29,334 nt of DNA from Fimenecus sp052273845 (GTDB taxonomy: Bacteria; Bacillota; Clostridia; Oscillospirales; Acutalibacteraceae), in NCBI GenBank assembly GCA_052273845.1, contig DAVZHM010000015.1, forward strand, positions 1 through 29,334, read 5' to 3'. The notes under the pieces are model-generated. The model saw only the letters and a program-made list of their open reading frames with translations. It searched no databases and had not been told where the DNA came from. The position numbers were made by a program, and so were the translations under genes. This document shows positions 21,644-29,334 of this stretch, piece by piece (position 1 is the first letter of the stretch; every line of letters starts with the position of its first letter).

Positions 21644-23056
21644 TTACCGTTCTTCGGTCGGAATATACTCCGCCGGTGCCGAGTGATTGTCTACACGCTC
21701 GCCGATGGGCACAAACCGCCGCGGCAAGGACACATTTTTATATGCCGGACGCATAATGCGGCTGCCCGAAGTCAGTTCCTCAATGCGGTGTGCCGACCAA
21801 CCCGCAATGCGCGCCGACATAAACAGCGGCGTGAACAGTTCTTGCGGGATGCGCAACATATCGTAAATAAGACCCGAATACAAATCCACATTGGCGCACA
21901 TTTTTTTCTTTTCGCCTTTGTATTTCAAGAACAGTTCCGGCGTTAATTGCTCGATGAGTTCCAAGGTGCGGAAATCATCCGCAAAACCGCATTTTTGCGA
22001 ATACGCACGGGCGTTTTCTTTCAAAATAACCGCGCGCGGGTCGGAAAGGGTGTAAACCGCGTGCCCCATACCGTAGATAAGCCCCGAGCCGTCGCCCGCC
22101 TGTTTTTGTATCACTTTGGCAAGGTAATCGGCAACCTGCCCCTCGTTTGTGGGGTCGCTGACGCTGGCTTTCATATCCTCGACCATTTTGTGCACTTTGA
22201 TGTTCGCACCGCCGTGTTTCGGGCCTTTCAAAGAACCGATACCCGCCGCAATCGCGGAATAGGTATCCGTGCCCGAAGAAGTGATACAGCGTGTGGTGAA
22301 CGTCGAGTTGTTGCCGCCGCCGTGCTCGGCGTGGATAATCATACAAATATCGAGCAGTTTCGCTTCCTCGTCCGTGAATTTGCGGTCGGAGCGAATGGAG
22401 TGCAAAATCGACTCGGCGGTTTTTAATGATTTTTTGTTTTGGTGAATATACATACTTTTGTGGTCATACACGCGGCGTTTGACCTGATATGCATATGCCA
22501 TAATCGTCGGGATTTGTGCAATCAACTGAATGGACTGCCGAAGAACATTTTCAACGGATGTATCGTCGGGATTTTCATCGAAAGAGTAGAGTGCGAGCAC
22601 CGACCGCGCGACTTTGTTCATAATGTCGGGCGAGGGCGCTTTCATAATCATATCTTCAATGAATTCGTCGGGCAATTCGCGGCATTCCGCCAAAAGTGCG
22701 CAGAAACGGTCGAGTTGTTTTTGCGTCGGCAAATCGCCGAACAGCAAAAGCCACGCGACTTCCTCAAAGCCGAAGCGATTTTCCGCCAGACACCCTTTGA
22801 CGATTTCGCTCATATCCATGCCGCGGTAAACGAGCCTACCGTCTTTGGGGACGCGCTCACCGTCATCAATATAATAGCCCTCTACCGAGCAAATCCGCGT
22901 CAACCCCGTCATCACGCCTGTGCCGTCGGCATTGCGAAGCCCGCGTTTTACATCAAAACGGTGGTAATCCTCGGCGTGAATACGGTTATTTTTCAGCAAT
23001 TCTTCGCATAAAGTAGAAAGAGACTCGTTGTCAATCGGAGAAATATAGTCTGCCAT
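21644..23056 (-). CDS. Citrate synthase (Si type)
   Basis: This 470-aa citrate/2-methylcitrate synthase has the catalytic His245 in HAEHGGGNNST, His332 in GMGHAVYT and Asp391 in VDLYSG, plus KGPKHGGAN at 278-285. It condenses acetyl-CoA with oxaloacetate. It is longer than the roughly 370-430 aa of common forms because of an N-terminal domain of about 60 residues, as in several clostridial enzymes. AAGGAGG lies 10 bases before the ATG at 23056. A near-consensus promoter (23136-23164) precedes it, and it is the first gene of the citrate synthase / 8-TM / AEC operon. In an anaerobe it would feed a partial TCA branch towards 2-oxoglutarate and glutamate. Confidence 0.95.
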   Translation of the reverse strand: MADYISPIDNESLSTLCEELLKNNRIHAEDYHRFDVKRGLRNADGTGVMTGLTRICSVEGYYIDDGERVPKDGRLVYRGMDMSEIVKGCLAENRFGFEEVAWLLLFGDLPTQKQLDRFCALLAECRELPDEFIEDMIMKAPSPDIMNKVARSVLALYSFDENPDDTSVENVLRQSIQLIAQIPTIMAYAYQVKRRVYDHKSMYIHQNKKSLKTAESILHSIRSDRKFTDEEAKLLDICMIIHAEHGGGNNSTFTTRCITSSGTDTYSAIAAGIGSLKGPKHGGANIKVHKMVEDMKASVSDPTNEGQVADYLAKVIQKQAGDGSGLIYGMGHAVYTLSDPRAVILKENARAYSQKCGFADDFRTLELIEQLTPELFLKYKGEKKKMCANVDLYSGLIYDMLRIPQELFTPLFMSARIAGWSAHRIEELTSGSRIMRPAYKNVSLPRRFVPIGERVDNHSAPAEYIPTEER

Positions 23057-23129
23057 ATCCGAAAGACCTCCTTACAGGGATTTCGAAATATAGAAAACGG
23101 TATACTGCCGCTTATACTCTATATATAGA

Positions 23130-23135
23130 TATAAT
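23130..23135 (+). promoter_or_regulatory. Possible -10 box of spoIID
   Basis: TATAAT at 23130-23135 on the plus strand touches the citrate synthase -10 box. No credible -35 box lies 17 bp before it (GCCGCT). A sporulation sigma factor may be needed; a clear sigma-E pattern could not be found by eye. Confidence 0.3.
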
Positions 23136-23164
23136 ATTGTATCTCAAAATTTCAGTAAAGTCAA
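23136..23164 (-). promoter_or_regulatory. Sigma-A promoter of citrate synthase
   Basis: On the minus strand TTGACT (23159-23164) and TACAAT (23136-23141) are separated by 17 bp, giving a start near 23129 and a leader of about 73 nt. The -35 box lies about 25 bp from the spoIID start, so the two divergent genes share a very short control region. Confidence 0.82.
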
Positions 23165-23189
23165 TAAAAATGCAAGTGAGGAAATGTTT

Positions 23190-24194
23190 ATGCGAATTTT
23201 CGGGATTTTATGTGCGGTATTGGCGCTTATTCTGTTCGTTTTGCCCGTGGCGGTGTTCCCGCTTTCGGGAAATTTGGGGAACACGGTACAGGCAGGCTTT
23301 CAAGCGTTTGCCGCGGAAGAAAACAGTTCGGACAAAAAAAGTTCGGACAAGACGGACACTGTAACCGTGTTGCAGGCGGCAAGCGGCAATGTGGTGGAAA
23401 CCAACACAAAAGAATATTTGCTCGGCTGTCTTGCATGCGAACTGCCGCCCGACACAACCAGCGAGGCGCTCAAAGCGCAGGCGGTGGCGGCGTATACCAA
23501 TGTGATGCGTTTAAAACAGAATCCCGACGGCAAAGCGGGCACGGCGGATATCACCGACGACACCTCGAAACACCAAGGGTATTATGACGAACAGAAACGC
23601 CGCGAAGTGTGGGGCGACAAATACGATACATACAGCGAAAAATTTTCCGCCGCCGTCCAAGCGGTTTACGGACAAACTTTAACATATGACGGCGCGCCGA
23701 TTACCGCGGCGTATTTTGCCCTGTGCGCGGGGCGCACCGAAAGTGCAAAAACCATATGGGGCGGTGAAGTGCCGTATTTGCAAAGCGTGACAAGCACAGG
23801 CGACCGTCTTTCGCCCGATTTGCAAAAGGAAACCGTGCTTTCCGCCGACGCAGTACGCGAAGCGCTTTCTGCCGACAGCGAAATTGTGCTCGGCGAAGCC
23901 CCCGAAACCTGGATAACGGATTCGGAAGTCTCCGACAGCGAAAGCGGCGCGGTTGCCACGGTGCGCGTCGGCGGCAAAACCTTGACAGGGCAAACGCTTC
24001 GCACCCTTTTGGGACTTCGCTCCCCTGCGTTCACCGTTCAATATCAAGAGGACGGATTTCATTTCACCGTATCGGGCAACGGGCATTTTGTCGGCATGAG
24101 CCAATACGGCGCGGACTATATGGCACGGCAGGGTGCGGATTATAAAGAGATTTTGGCGCATTATTACCCCGGCGCTACCCTTTCGGGGGTGTGA
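23190..24194 (+). CDS. SpoIID/LytB-domain protein
   Basis: This 334-aa protein has an N-terminal transmembrane/signal helix at 3-24, a short Ser/Asp/Lys-rich linker at about 45-56, and then the SpoIID domain. That domain shows KEYLLGCLACELPPDTTSEALKAQAVAAYT, where the Glu of ACELP is the lytic-transglycosylase catalytic Glu position, and C-terminal GNGHFVGMSQYGADYMARQGADYKEILAHYYPGA. SpoIID trims glycan strands at the forespore during engulfment; homologues also occur in non-sporulating species, so sporulation is likely but not proven. I chose the ATG at 23190 because GAGG is 8 bases upstream; an ATG two codons earlier has too little spacing. A terminator follows at 24326-24355. Confidence 0.9.
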   Translation: MRIFGILCAVLALILFVLPVAVFPLSGNLGNTVQAGFQAFAAEENSSDKKSSDKTDTVTVLQAASGNVVETNTKEYLLGCLACELPPDTTSEALKAQAVAAYTNVMRLKQNPDGKAGTADITDDTSKHQGYYDEQKRREVWGDKYDTYSEKFSAAVQAVYGQTLTYDGAPITAAYFALCAGRTESAKTIWGGEVPYLQSVTSTGDRLSPDLQKETVLSADAVREALSADSEIVLGEAPETWITDSEVSDSESGAVATVRVGGKTLTGQTLRTLLGLRSPAFTVQYQEDGFHFTVSGNGHFVGMSQYGADYMARQGADYKEILAHYYPGATLSGV

Positions 24195-24310
24195 CGCACG
24201 CTCTTCGGGATTGCACATAAAATATATTGCAAAAAAACGCCTTGCCGCAGACGCTTTCCCCCATTCCCGCGTCTTTCTAACTGTATTTCACGGTGCGGCG
24301 GCAAAAAGGC

Positions 24311-24339
24311 TTGCAATCCGCACCGAAAAGCCGTATACT
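24311..24339 (+). promoter_or_regulatory. Sigma-A promoter of the ABC exporter pair
   Basis: TTGCAA (24311-24316) and TATACT (24334-24339) are separated by 17 bp. The -10 box overlaps the stem and loop of the spoIID terminator. GGTGCGG (24292-24298) and CCGCACC (24318-24324) form a 7-bp inverted repeat flanking the -35 box, a possible operator. Confidence 0.7.
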
Positions 24340-24355
24340 GCATTTACGGCTTTTT
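24326..24355 (+). terminator. Terminator of spoIID overlapping the ABC promoter
   Basis: AAAAGCCGTA (24326-24335) and TACGGCTTTT (24345-24354) form a perfect 10-bp stem around a 9-nt loop, followed by T. The distal arm doubles as a U-rich tail. It lies about 130 bp after the spoIID stop codon and physically overlaps the promoter of the next operon. Confidence 0.65.
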
Positions 24356-24379
24356 GACGCTGTGAGAGGGGGAAATCCA

Positions 24380-26182
24380 ATGAAAACGCGTCGTTCTGAA
24401 ACGATCGGGAACATCAGCTATATGCTGAAAAATTGGTATAGATGGCACAGACGCAGTTATTTGTATCTTTTGGCACGCATTCCCGCGCTTATCGCCGTGC
24501 CTATGCTTTCCGCACTCGCCCCGAAGGTGATGATGGACAGCATTGCCGAGCAGGTTTCCGTGCAGACACTCGTTTTGCGTGTGGCGCTTTTGTGCCTCGG
24601 CATTGCGGGGGCTTCGTGGATTTCGCCGTTTATGCAGCAAAAACTCAACGGCTCTTCACAGATTTTACGAATGCGCTACGCGGTGCTTTCTTTCCAAAAA
24701 ACAATGTCCGCCGATTTCGTCGATGTGGAAAGTCTTGCGGGGCGCGAGCGCTTAGAGCGCAGCGGCACGTTTGTCAACGGCAATTACAGCGGCGCACAGG
24801 AATTTTGCGATGTGGTGTGCAGCCTTTCGCAATGCGTTTTCGGCATACTCACTTCGGTGGCGTTGCTTTACAAACTGCCCGTGTTTATGCTTGTGCTCAT
24901 CACCGCCACCTGCCTGTTGGAATTTCTTTTGGACCGCTTGGAATACCGTGCCGACAAAAATATGCGTGAAAAGCGGACGAATGTTGCTTTGAAATTCAAC
25001 TATTTTTATCGGACAAGCCACGAATTTGCGGCAGGCAAAGATATTCGCCTGTATTCTCTCGGCGATTGGTTTTTGAAATGCACCGCGGATTTGCTCGCGG
25101 CGTACACCAAACTGATGCAGCGCTTTTTGGGAATCACCTATTCCGTTTCGGCAGGTCGCGCGCTCCTTGCGGCGGCGCGGGACGGCGCGGCATATTTCTT
25201 TTTGATTACGGCGGCGCAAAAGGGCACCGTTACCGTTTCGGATTTCATTTTCTATTTCGGCATTGTCACGGGATTTTCGGGGTATGTGACCTCGCTGACT
25301 TTCCAATACAACCAACTGCTGCGCTGTTCGCTGGAATGTTCAAAATTCCGCGAATATTTGGAAACGCCCGAAAAAGGCGCAGAGGAAAAGCCGCCCGTGC
25401 CGCAAAGCGACGGATATGCGCTTACATTTCGCGATGTGCATTTTCGCTACCGCGACAGCGAACGGGAAACCATTAAAGGAATGAGTTTTACTGTAAATCG
25501 CGGAGAAAACATCGCCATTGTCGGCGAAAACGGCGCAGGCAAAACCACCGCAATTAAACTGCTGTGCGGATTATATACGCCCACAAGCGGCGAAATCCTG
25601 ATAAACGGCGAAAACGCGGCGCAGTTTGCACAGGACGGCTATTTTGACCTGTTTTCGGTGGTGTTTCAGGATTATCACTTTTTGCCGGTAAGTGTCGCGA
25701 AAAATATCACCTTGCAAAATGACGAAGAAATCGACCGCGAAAAACTGTGGGCGTGCCTCGAAAAGGCGGGTATTCGCGAAAAAATCGAATCTTTGCCCGC
25801 ACGCGAAAACACGCTGATGGACAAAAGTGTACATAAAGACGCCGCGGATTTTTCGGGCGGAGAAAAGCAGAAAATCCTGCTGGCGCGAGCGCTTTACAAA
25901 GGTGCACCGATTCTCATTTTGGACGAGCCGACCGCCGCACTCGACCCGATTGCCGAAAATGAACTGTATTTAAAATACAACACCCTTTCCGAAAACAAAA
26001 CCTCGTTTTTCATTTCGCACCGACTTTCGTCCACCCGTTTTTGCGACAAAATCCTGTTTTTGGCAGACGGTCAAATCGCCGAATACGGCACGCATGACGA
26101 ACTGATGGCGCAAAAAGGAAAATACTATCAAATGTATCAACTGCAAAGTTACTATTATCGGGAGGAGGCGCAGGCAGAATGA
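24380..26182 (+). CDS. ABC exporter half-transporter A (permease plus ATPase)
   Basis: This 600-aa protein has an N-terminal six-helix exporter domain to about residue 330 and a C-terminal ATPase. The ATPase carries Walker A GENGAGKTT (382-390), Q-loop VVFQDYHFLP, signature FSGGEKQ (Ser492) and Walker B ILILDEPTAALDP with Asp515 and Glu516. The H-loop is SHRLSS. All catalytic residues are canonical. GAGGGGG lies 7 bases before the ATG at 24380; the longer open frame starting at 24293 has no support. It overlaps the next half-transporter by 4 bases, so the two probably form a heterodimer. Substrate unknown; no peptide precursor or modifying enzyme is adjacent. Confidence 0.93.
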   Translation: MKTRRSETIGNISYMLKNWYRWHRRSYLYLLARIPALIAVPMLSALAPKVMMDSIAEQVSVQTLVLRVALLCLGIAGASWISPFMQQKLNGSSQILRMRYAVLSFQKTMSADFVDVESLAGRERLERSGTFVNGNYSGAQEFCDVVCSLSQCVFGILTSVALLYKLPVFMLVLITATCLLEFLLDRLEYRADKNMREKRTNVALKFNYFYRTSHEFAAGKDIRLYSLGDWFLKCTADLLAAYTKLMQRFLGITYSVSAGRALLAAARDGAAYFFLITAAQKGTVTVSDFIFYFGIVTGFSGYVTSLTFQYNQLLRCSLECSKFREYLETPEKGAEEKPPVPQSDGYALTFRDVHFRYRDSERETIKGMSFTVNRGENIAIVGENGAGKTTAIKLLCGLYTPTSGEILINGENAAQFAQDGYFDLFSVVFQDYHFLPVSVAKNITLQNDEEIDREKLWACLEKAGIREKIESLPARENTLMDKSVHKDAADFSGGEKQKILLARALYKGAPILILDEPTAALDPIAENELYLKYNTLSENKTSFFISHRLSSTRFCDKILFLADGQIAEYGTHDELMAQKGKYYQMYQLQSYYYREEAQAE

Positions 26183-28008
26183 ACACGATACGCTGTTATT
26201 GGAAAGCCTTTCGCCAAACGGCGCGCTTTGAACCGATGCTTTTGCCCCTCACCCTGCTTTTGGCGGTCTGTTCAGGGGTAAAACCCTTTGTAAACATCTA
26301 TTTTTCGGCGCGCATTGTGGCAGGCCTTTCCGCAGGGGTAGATTTAGCGGCGCTGTTTCGCTTGGTCGGCATTTGTATCGGGCTGAATTTCGCATTTCAA
26401 ATCGCAACGGAATGGCTGACGCCCACCTTTCATACCCTGCGCAGCCGCCTGTATGAAAAAGAACGGCTGACCATTGAAAACAAACTGTTCACCCTCGATT
26501 ATGCAAAACTCGAAAACAGCGAATTTCAGGAATTGGTGCATTTACATTCCGAGTCGATGCAAAAAATCTATTCCTCGTTTGTGCAACTTTGTTGGATGTT
26601 GCGGGATTTCGTTTCGGGACTTGTGACGCTCGCCTGCGCGTTCGTCATTTTGTGGCCGCTTTTCAAACTCGGCTTTACGAAAACAGGCGAGGGCTTTATG
26701 CATTCCCCGTGGTTTTTCGTGGTGTTGATTTTGTGTATCGCCGTGAGCGTGGTCTTTATTTTGCTGTTGAGCAACCACACGAGCAAGGTGTGGTTCCGCT
26801 CGCAGGAACGGTACGGAAAACTCGACCGCCTGTTCCACCGCTACCGCGATATTCTTGCCAACTACAATTCGGGCAAGGAAGTGCGCCTTTACAAAGAACA
26901 AAGTCTCATCTCCCGCGAAGCCACCGCCGAACTTTTGACAAAAGGCGAAACCATTTTGCACGAAACCGCCAAACAGTCCGCCGCCGCAAGTTCCTACATT
27001 GCCATTATCGGCGCGCTTGTGGGGTTCGGGGTTTACACTTTTATCGGCGTAAAAGGACTTTTGGGGCTTTTTGATATTGAGGCGCTCATTCGCTACACCG
27101 GTGCGTTTATGCAAATCATCGCAGGGGTGACTTCCATTGCCGTCACCTTCGGCAGAAACGCCGAAATGGTGCCGAACATTCAATATTTCTTCCGCATTGC
27201 CGACACAAAATCCGCCATGACCTACGGTGACAAAACCGTGGATTTATCGCAAGTCGAAATCGAATTTAAAAATGTGTATTTCCGTTATCCGTCGGCAAAA
27301 AGCGATACTTTAAAGAATATTTCTTTGCACATACACAAAGGCGAACGGCTGGCGGTGGTTGGGCGCAACGGCAGCGGCAAAACCACTTTCATCAAACTGC
27401 TTTGCAGACTTTATGACGCCGACCGCGGCGAAATTCTTGTAAACGGCGTGAACATCAAAGACCTTTGTGCAGAATGTTGCAAACAACTGTTTTCGGTGGT
27501 GTTTCAGGATTTCAAACTGTTCTCGCTGTCGGTTGCGGACAATTTAACCGCGGGCGACGCGCCCGACGCCGTGCGCTTGAAGCAGTGCTTGGCACAAGCC
27601 GATGTGCTCGAACGCGTGGAACGCATGCAGGAGCAGGAAAACACCGTGCTGTATAAAGATTTGGACAAAAACGGTGTGGAGGTTTCGGGCGGCGAAGCGC
27701 AGAAACTTGCGATTGCCCGCGCGCTTTACAAAAACGCGCCCGTGGTGGTGCTCGACGAGCCGACCGCCGCGCTTGACCCCGTGGCGGAACATCAGATTTA
27801 TCGGCAGTTCAACGATTTCGTCGAGGGAAAAACCGCAATTTATATTTCGCACCGTCTTTCTTCCTGTCGCTTTTGCGATACGATTGCCGTATTCAAACAA
27901 GGGGAGTTGGTGGAGCACGGCACGCACGAAGCCTTGTCGAATATAGAAAACGGCGAATACCGCCGCCTTTGGGACGCTCAGGCGAAATATTATTTGCCCG
28001 AGGTATAA
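26179..28008 (+). CDS. ABC exporter half-transporter B (permease plus ATPase)
   Basis: This 609-aa partner of the preceding gene starts on an ATGA overlap. The N-terminal membrane domain has about six helices, to about residue 345. The ATPase domain has Walker A GRNGSGKTT (395-403), VVFQDFKLFSLSVADN, signature VSGGEAQ (Ser503) and Walker B VVVLDEPTAALDP, with H-loop SHRLSS. Both halves keep the Walker B Glu and full signature, unlike heterodimeric exporters with one dead site. A bidirectional terminator follows at 28017-28041. It exports an unknown substrate; multidrug, lipid or peptide are all possible. Confidence 0.93.
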   Translation: MNTIRCYWKAFRQTARFEPMLLPLTLLLAVCSGVKPFVNIYFSARIVAGLSAGVDLAALFRLVGICIGLNFAFQIATEWLTPTFHTLRSRLYEKERLTIENKLFTLDYAKLENSEFQELVHLHSESMQKIYSSFVQLCWMLRDFVSGLVTLACAFVILWPLFKLGFTKTGEGFMHSPWFFVVLILCIAVSVVFILLLSNHTSKVWFRSQERYGKLDRLFHRYRDILANYNSGKEVRLYKEQSLISREATAELLTKGETILHETAKQSAAASSYIAIIGALVGFGVYTFIGVKGLLGLFDIEALIRYTGAFMQIIAGVTSIAVTFGRNAEMVPNIQYFFRIADTKSAMTYGDKTVDLSQVEIEFKNVYFRYPSAKSDTLKNISLHIHKGERLAVVGRNGSGKTTFIKLLCRLYDADRGEILVNGVNIKDLCAECCKQLFSVVFQDFKLFSLSVADNLTAGDAPDAVRLKQCLAQADVLERVERMQEQENTVLYKDLDKNGVEVSGGEAQKLAIARALYKNAPVVVLDEPTAALDPVAEHQIYRQFNDFVEGKTAIYISHRLSSCRFCDTIAVFKQGELVEHGTHEALSNIENGEYRRLWDAQAKYYLPEV

Positions 28009-28016
28009 ACTTCAAC

Positions 28017-28041
28017 AAAAACCGTCCCCAAACGGTTTTTT
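28017..28041. terminator. Bidirectional terminator between the ABC operon and the GH38 gene
   Basis: AAACCGT (28019-28025) and ACGGTTT (28032-28038) pair around CCCCAA. Plus-strand reading gives a T-run (28036-28041); minus-strand reading also ends in TTTTTG. It can therefore end both converging transcripts. Confidence 0.8.
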
Positions 28042-28050
28042 ATACAACAC

Positions 28051-28086
28051 GAGACCGCACATACCGTAAACGGTATGTGCGGTCTC
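28051..28086. repeat. Perfect 17-bp inverted repeat
   Basis: GAGACCGCACATACCGT (28051-28067) is followed by AA and then its exact reverse complement (28070-28086), a 17-bp stem with almost no loop. It lies 13 bp past the GH38 stop codon and next to the bidirectional terminator. A run of Ts does not follow directly on either strand, so it may be a transcript-protecting hairpin or part of a convergent terminator. Confidence 0.85.
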
Positions 28087-28099
28087 GTTTGCTGTGCTT

Positions 28100-29334
28100 T
28101 TACAGTTTTTTCATAAGATTTTTCAGCGGTTTGACTTTACCGAGTGTATCCAGCACATTGTCAAATCGGCTCATATTGTTTTCATACGACGAGCGTTTGT
28201 ACAAAATCGCCGTTTTGCCGTATAGGTCATATAACGGCTGTAACGCCTCGCCGCACGGTGCTGCAGGCTGTGCAGTAGCCGCAAACAGCAAAACCGTTTC
28301 GTCTACGGGCAAGGTCAGCATATCGCCCGAAACGGGGATTTGCGCATGGAACAAATAGCATTGTTTTGCAATCACATCGCCGTCGGCGGCATGCATATGC
28401 GTAAATTCATAGGCAAGCGTGCAGTCTTTTACATACCCCGCGCTCCCTGTGCGCGCAAAATCGCCCGCGCCCAACGCTTCAAAGCAATCGGGTACAAAGA
28501 CCGTTTGCACATTTTCGCCGCTTGTGAACTGCACCTGTTTGTCGCCGCCGCAGGAAGTCAGCAACAAGGCAACCGATTTTGTGCCTGTCGGCAAAAGCAG
28601 GGTTTGCCCACAGCAACGCACGGCATTTTGCGGCTTGTCGGAAAGGGTAAACACCGCGTTTTTGCAGACGACGGTTTCGGGGAACTGCTCTGCGGGCAGG
28701 GTGTTGCCGCCGAGCAACCCGTCACGGCGCAATTTATTGCTGGATGTTGTGTTGGCGTTGTATGCCAGCACCAAACTTGTATTTTGCACGGTCTGCGCCG
28801 CCGCGGCAAACGGCAGAAGTTCCAACGCAAAAGTCATCGGGGCAAAGGCTTCCACATCAAACACAAGTTCGCCGTTTTCCACCTTTGCTTTTTTCTGCTT
28901 TTCTTCGCAGGCGTTGCAAATCCACGCGTTTTTGATGCCCGCGCCGACACAAAGGCGCACGCCTTTGCGCGCTTTTCCCGTGCCCTCGTTGACACGGACA
29001 ATCACGGTTTTTTCGTCGTTTGCGGCATATTTTATCGCACGAATCAATACCGCGTCATCGGAAACCGAAGCAAAGGAAAATGTGCTCGGCAATGCGCCCG
29101 CCTGATTAAGCGGTGCGGAAAACACACGCATCGGTTGGTTAAAGCATATCCCTGCCTGCTGTGTTGCCGAAAGGTCATTGCCTTGGTGGCTGAAAATACC
29201 GAACGCATAACGGTTGCGCCCCATATCCAAATAACTTTGGTGGCTTTTCGGCAGGAAATTCGCACGCGGCGTATGTAATCCCGTTAAGCGCAAGGTGTTC
29301 GCGGTCGGGTGGTCCCAACCGTATTTGCTGTCGC
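28100..29334 (-). CDS. GH38 alpha-mannosidase family, C-terminal part (cut by window edge)
   Basis: The last 410 codons of a larger gene that runs off the right edge. At the visible start it reads DSKYGWDHPTANTLRLTGLHTP and then a GRNRYAFGIFSHQGND stretch. This is the hallmark of the C-terminal beta-domain of GH38 alpha-mannosidases and mannosylglycerate hydrolases (LNDxKYGxD...LRLxLLRxP...H.F.Y.L.xHxGD). The catalytic domain, with the Asp nucleophile, lies outside the window, so activity cannot be judged. The C-terminal tail ends LKNLMKKL. GH38 enzymes trim alpha-mannose from glycans or glycosides, which fits a gut, host- or plant-glycan-using organism. The stop at 28100 is followed by the inverted repeat and the bidirectional terminator. 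Confidence 0.87.
   Translation of the reverse strand, partial: DSKYGWDHPTANTLRLTGLHTPRANFLPKSHQSYLDMGRNRYAFGIFSHQGNDLSATQQAGICFNQPMRVFSAPLNQAGALPSTFSFASVSDDAVLIRAIKYAANDEKTVIVRVNEGTGKARKGVRLCVGAGIKNAWICNACEEKQKKAKVENGELVFDVEAFAPMTFALELLPFAAAAQTVQNTSLVLAYNANTTSSNKLRRDGLLGGNTLPAEQFPETVVCKNAVFTLSDKPQNAVRCCGQTLLLPTGTKSVALLLTSCGGDKQVQFTSGENVQTVFVPDCFEALGAGDFARTGSAGYVKDCTLAYEFTHMHAADGDVIAKQCYLFHAQIPVSGDMLTLPVDETVLLFAATAQPAAPCGEALQPLYDLYGKTAILYKRSSYENNMSRFDNVLDTLGKVKPLKNLMKKL

Noticed and set aside
28340..29278. 312-codon plus-strand reading frame
   Set aside because: It is antisense to the GH38 gene, with no ribosome binding site or recognisable motif.

Overview
The window looks like a chromosomal piece of an anaerobic, low-to-mid GC Gram-positive bacterium, most likely a gut Clostridia member (Oscillospiraceae/Ruminococcaceae-like). 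The clues are the Prp-cleavable bL27 leader with its own Prp protease, a Bacillus-like darA-holB-ricT-trmN6-rsmI block, a SpoIID homologue, rubrerythrin and a 2[4Fe-4S] ferredoxin, strong AGGAGG-type ribosome binding sites, and sigma-A promoters with 17-bp spacers. The genus is inference. Most genes are on the minus strand; only an XRE regulator (13879-14496), spoIID (23190-24194) and an ABC exporter pair (24380-28008) are on plus.

Layout, left to right. 1-1415: the start of a lipid kinase (cut by the window edge) and a THUMP-domain 23S rRNA methyltransferase with its own promoter. 1530-2627: a complete rplU-prp-rpmA transcription unit with promoter, L21-type leader and terminator. 2647-3318: a hemolysin III/PAQR membrane protein. 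3413-7026: an apparent operon of a 37-aa membrane peptide, a GPH-type sugar symporter, a metallophosphoesterase and a flavodoxin. 7089-8320: pduL and bioY. 8384-8826: a tandem array of a 107-bp repeat. 8825-12976: a hexuronate operon (uxuA-uxuB-small membrane protein-kdgK-eda) that converts mannonate to KDG, then KDPG, then pyruvate plus glyceraldehyde 3-phosphate; its promoter is preceded by two perfect 20-nt direct repeats on a 21-bp period. 13042-14496: a histidine-phosphatase paralogue with an altered RHG motif, divergent from an XRE regulator. 14490-17276: rubrerythrin, a membrane-anchored unknown, rsmI and a trmN6-like methyltransferase that may be leaderless. 17313-19679: ferredoxin, ricT, holB and the cyclic-di-AMP receptor gene darA. 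19701-23164: citrate synthase, an 8-TM unknown and an AEC carrier behind a near-consensus promoter. 23190-28041: spoIID and a heterodimeric ABC exporter. 28100-29334: the C-terminal part of a GH38 alpha-mannosidase, cut by the window edge.

Most of the window is housekeeping and carbohydrate metabolism. I saw no prophage, insertion sequence, CRISPR array, tRNA or rRNA. The parts most worth a second look are the 107-bp tandem repeat that runs into the eda stop codon, the direct-repeat element in front of uxuA, the two small membrane proteins in transport/uronate operons, and the citrate synthase/8-TM/AEC operon.
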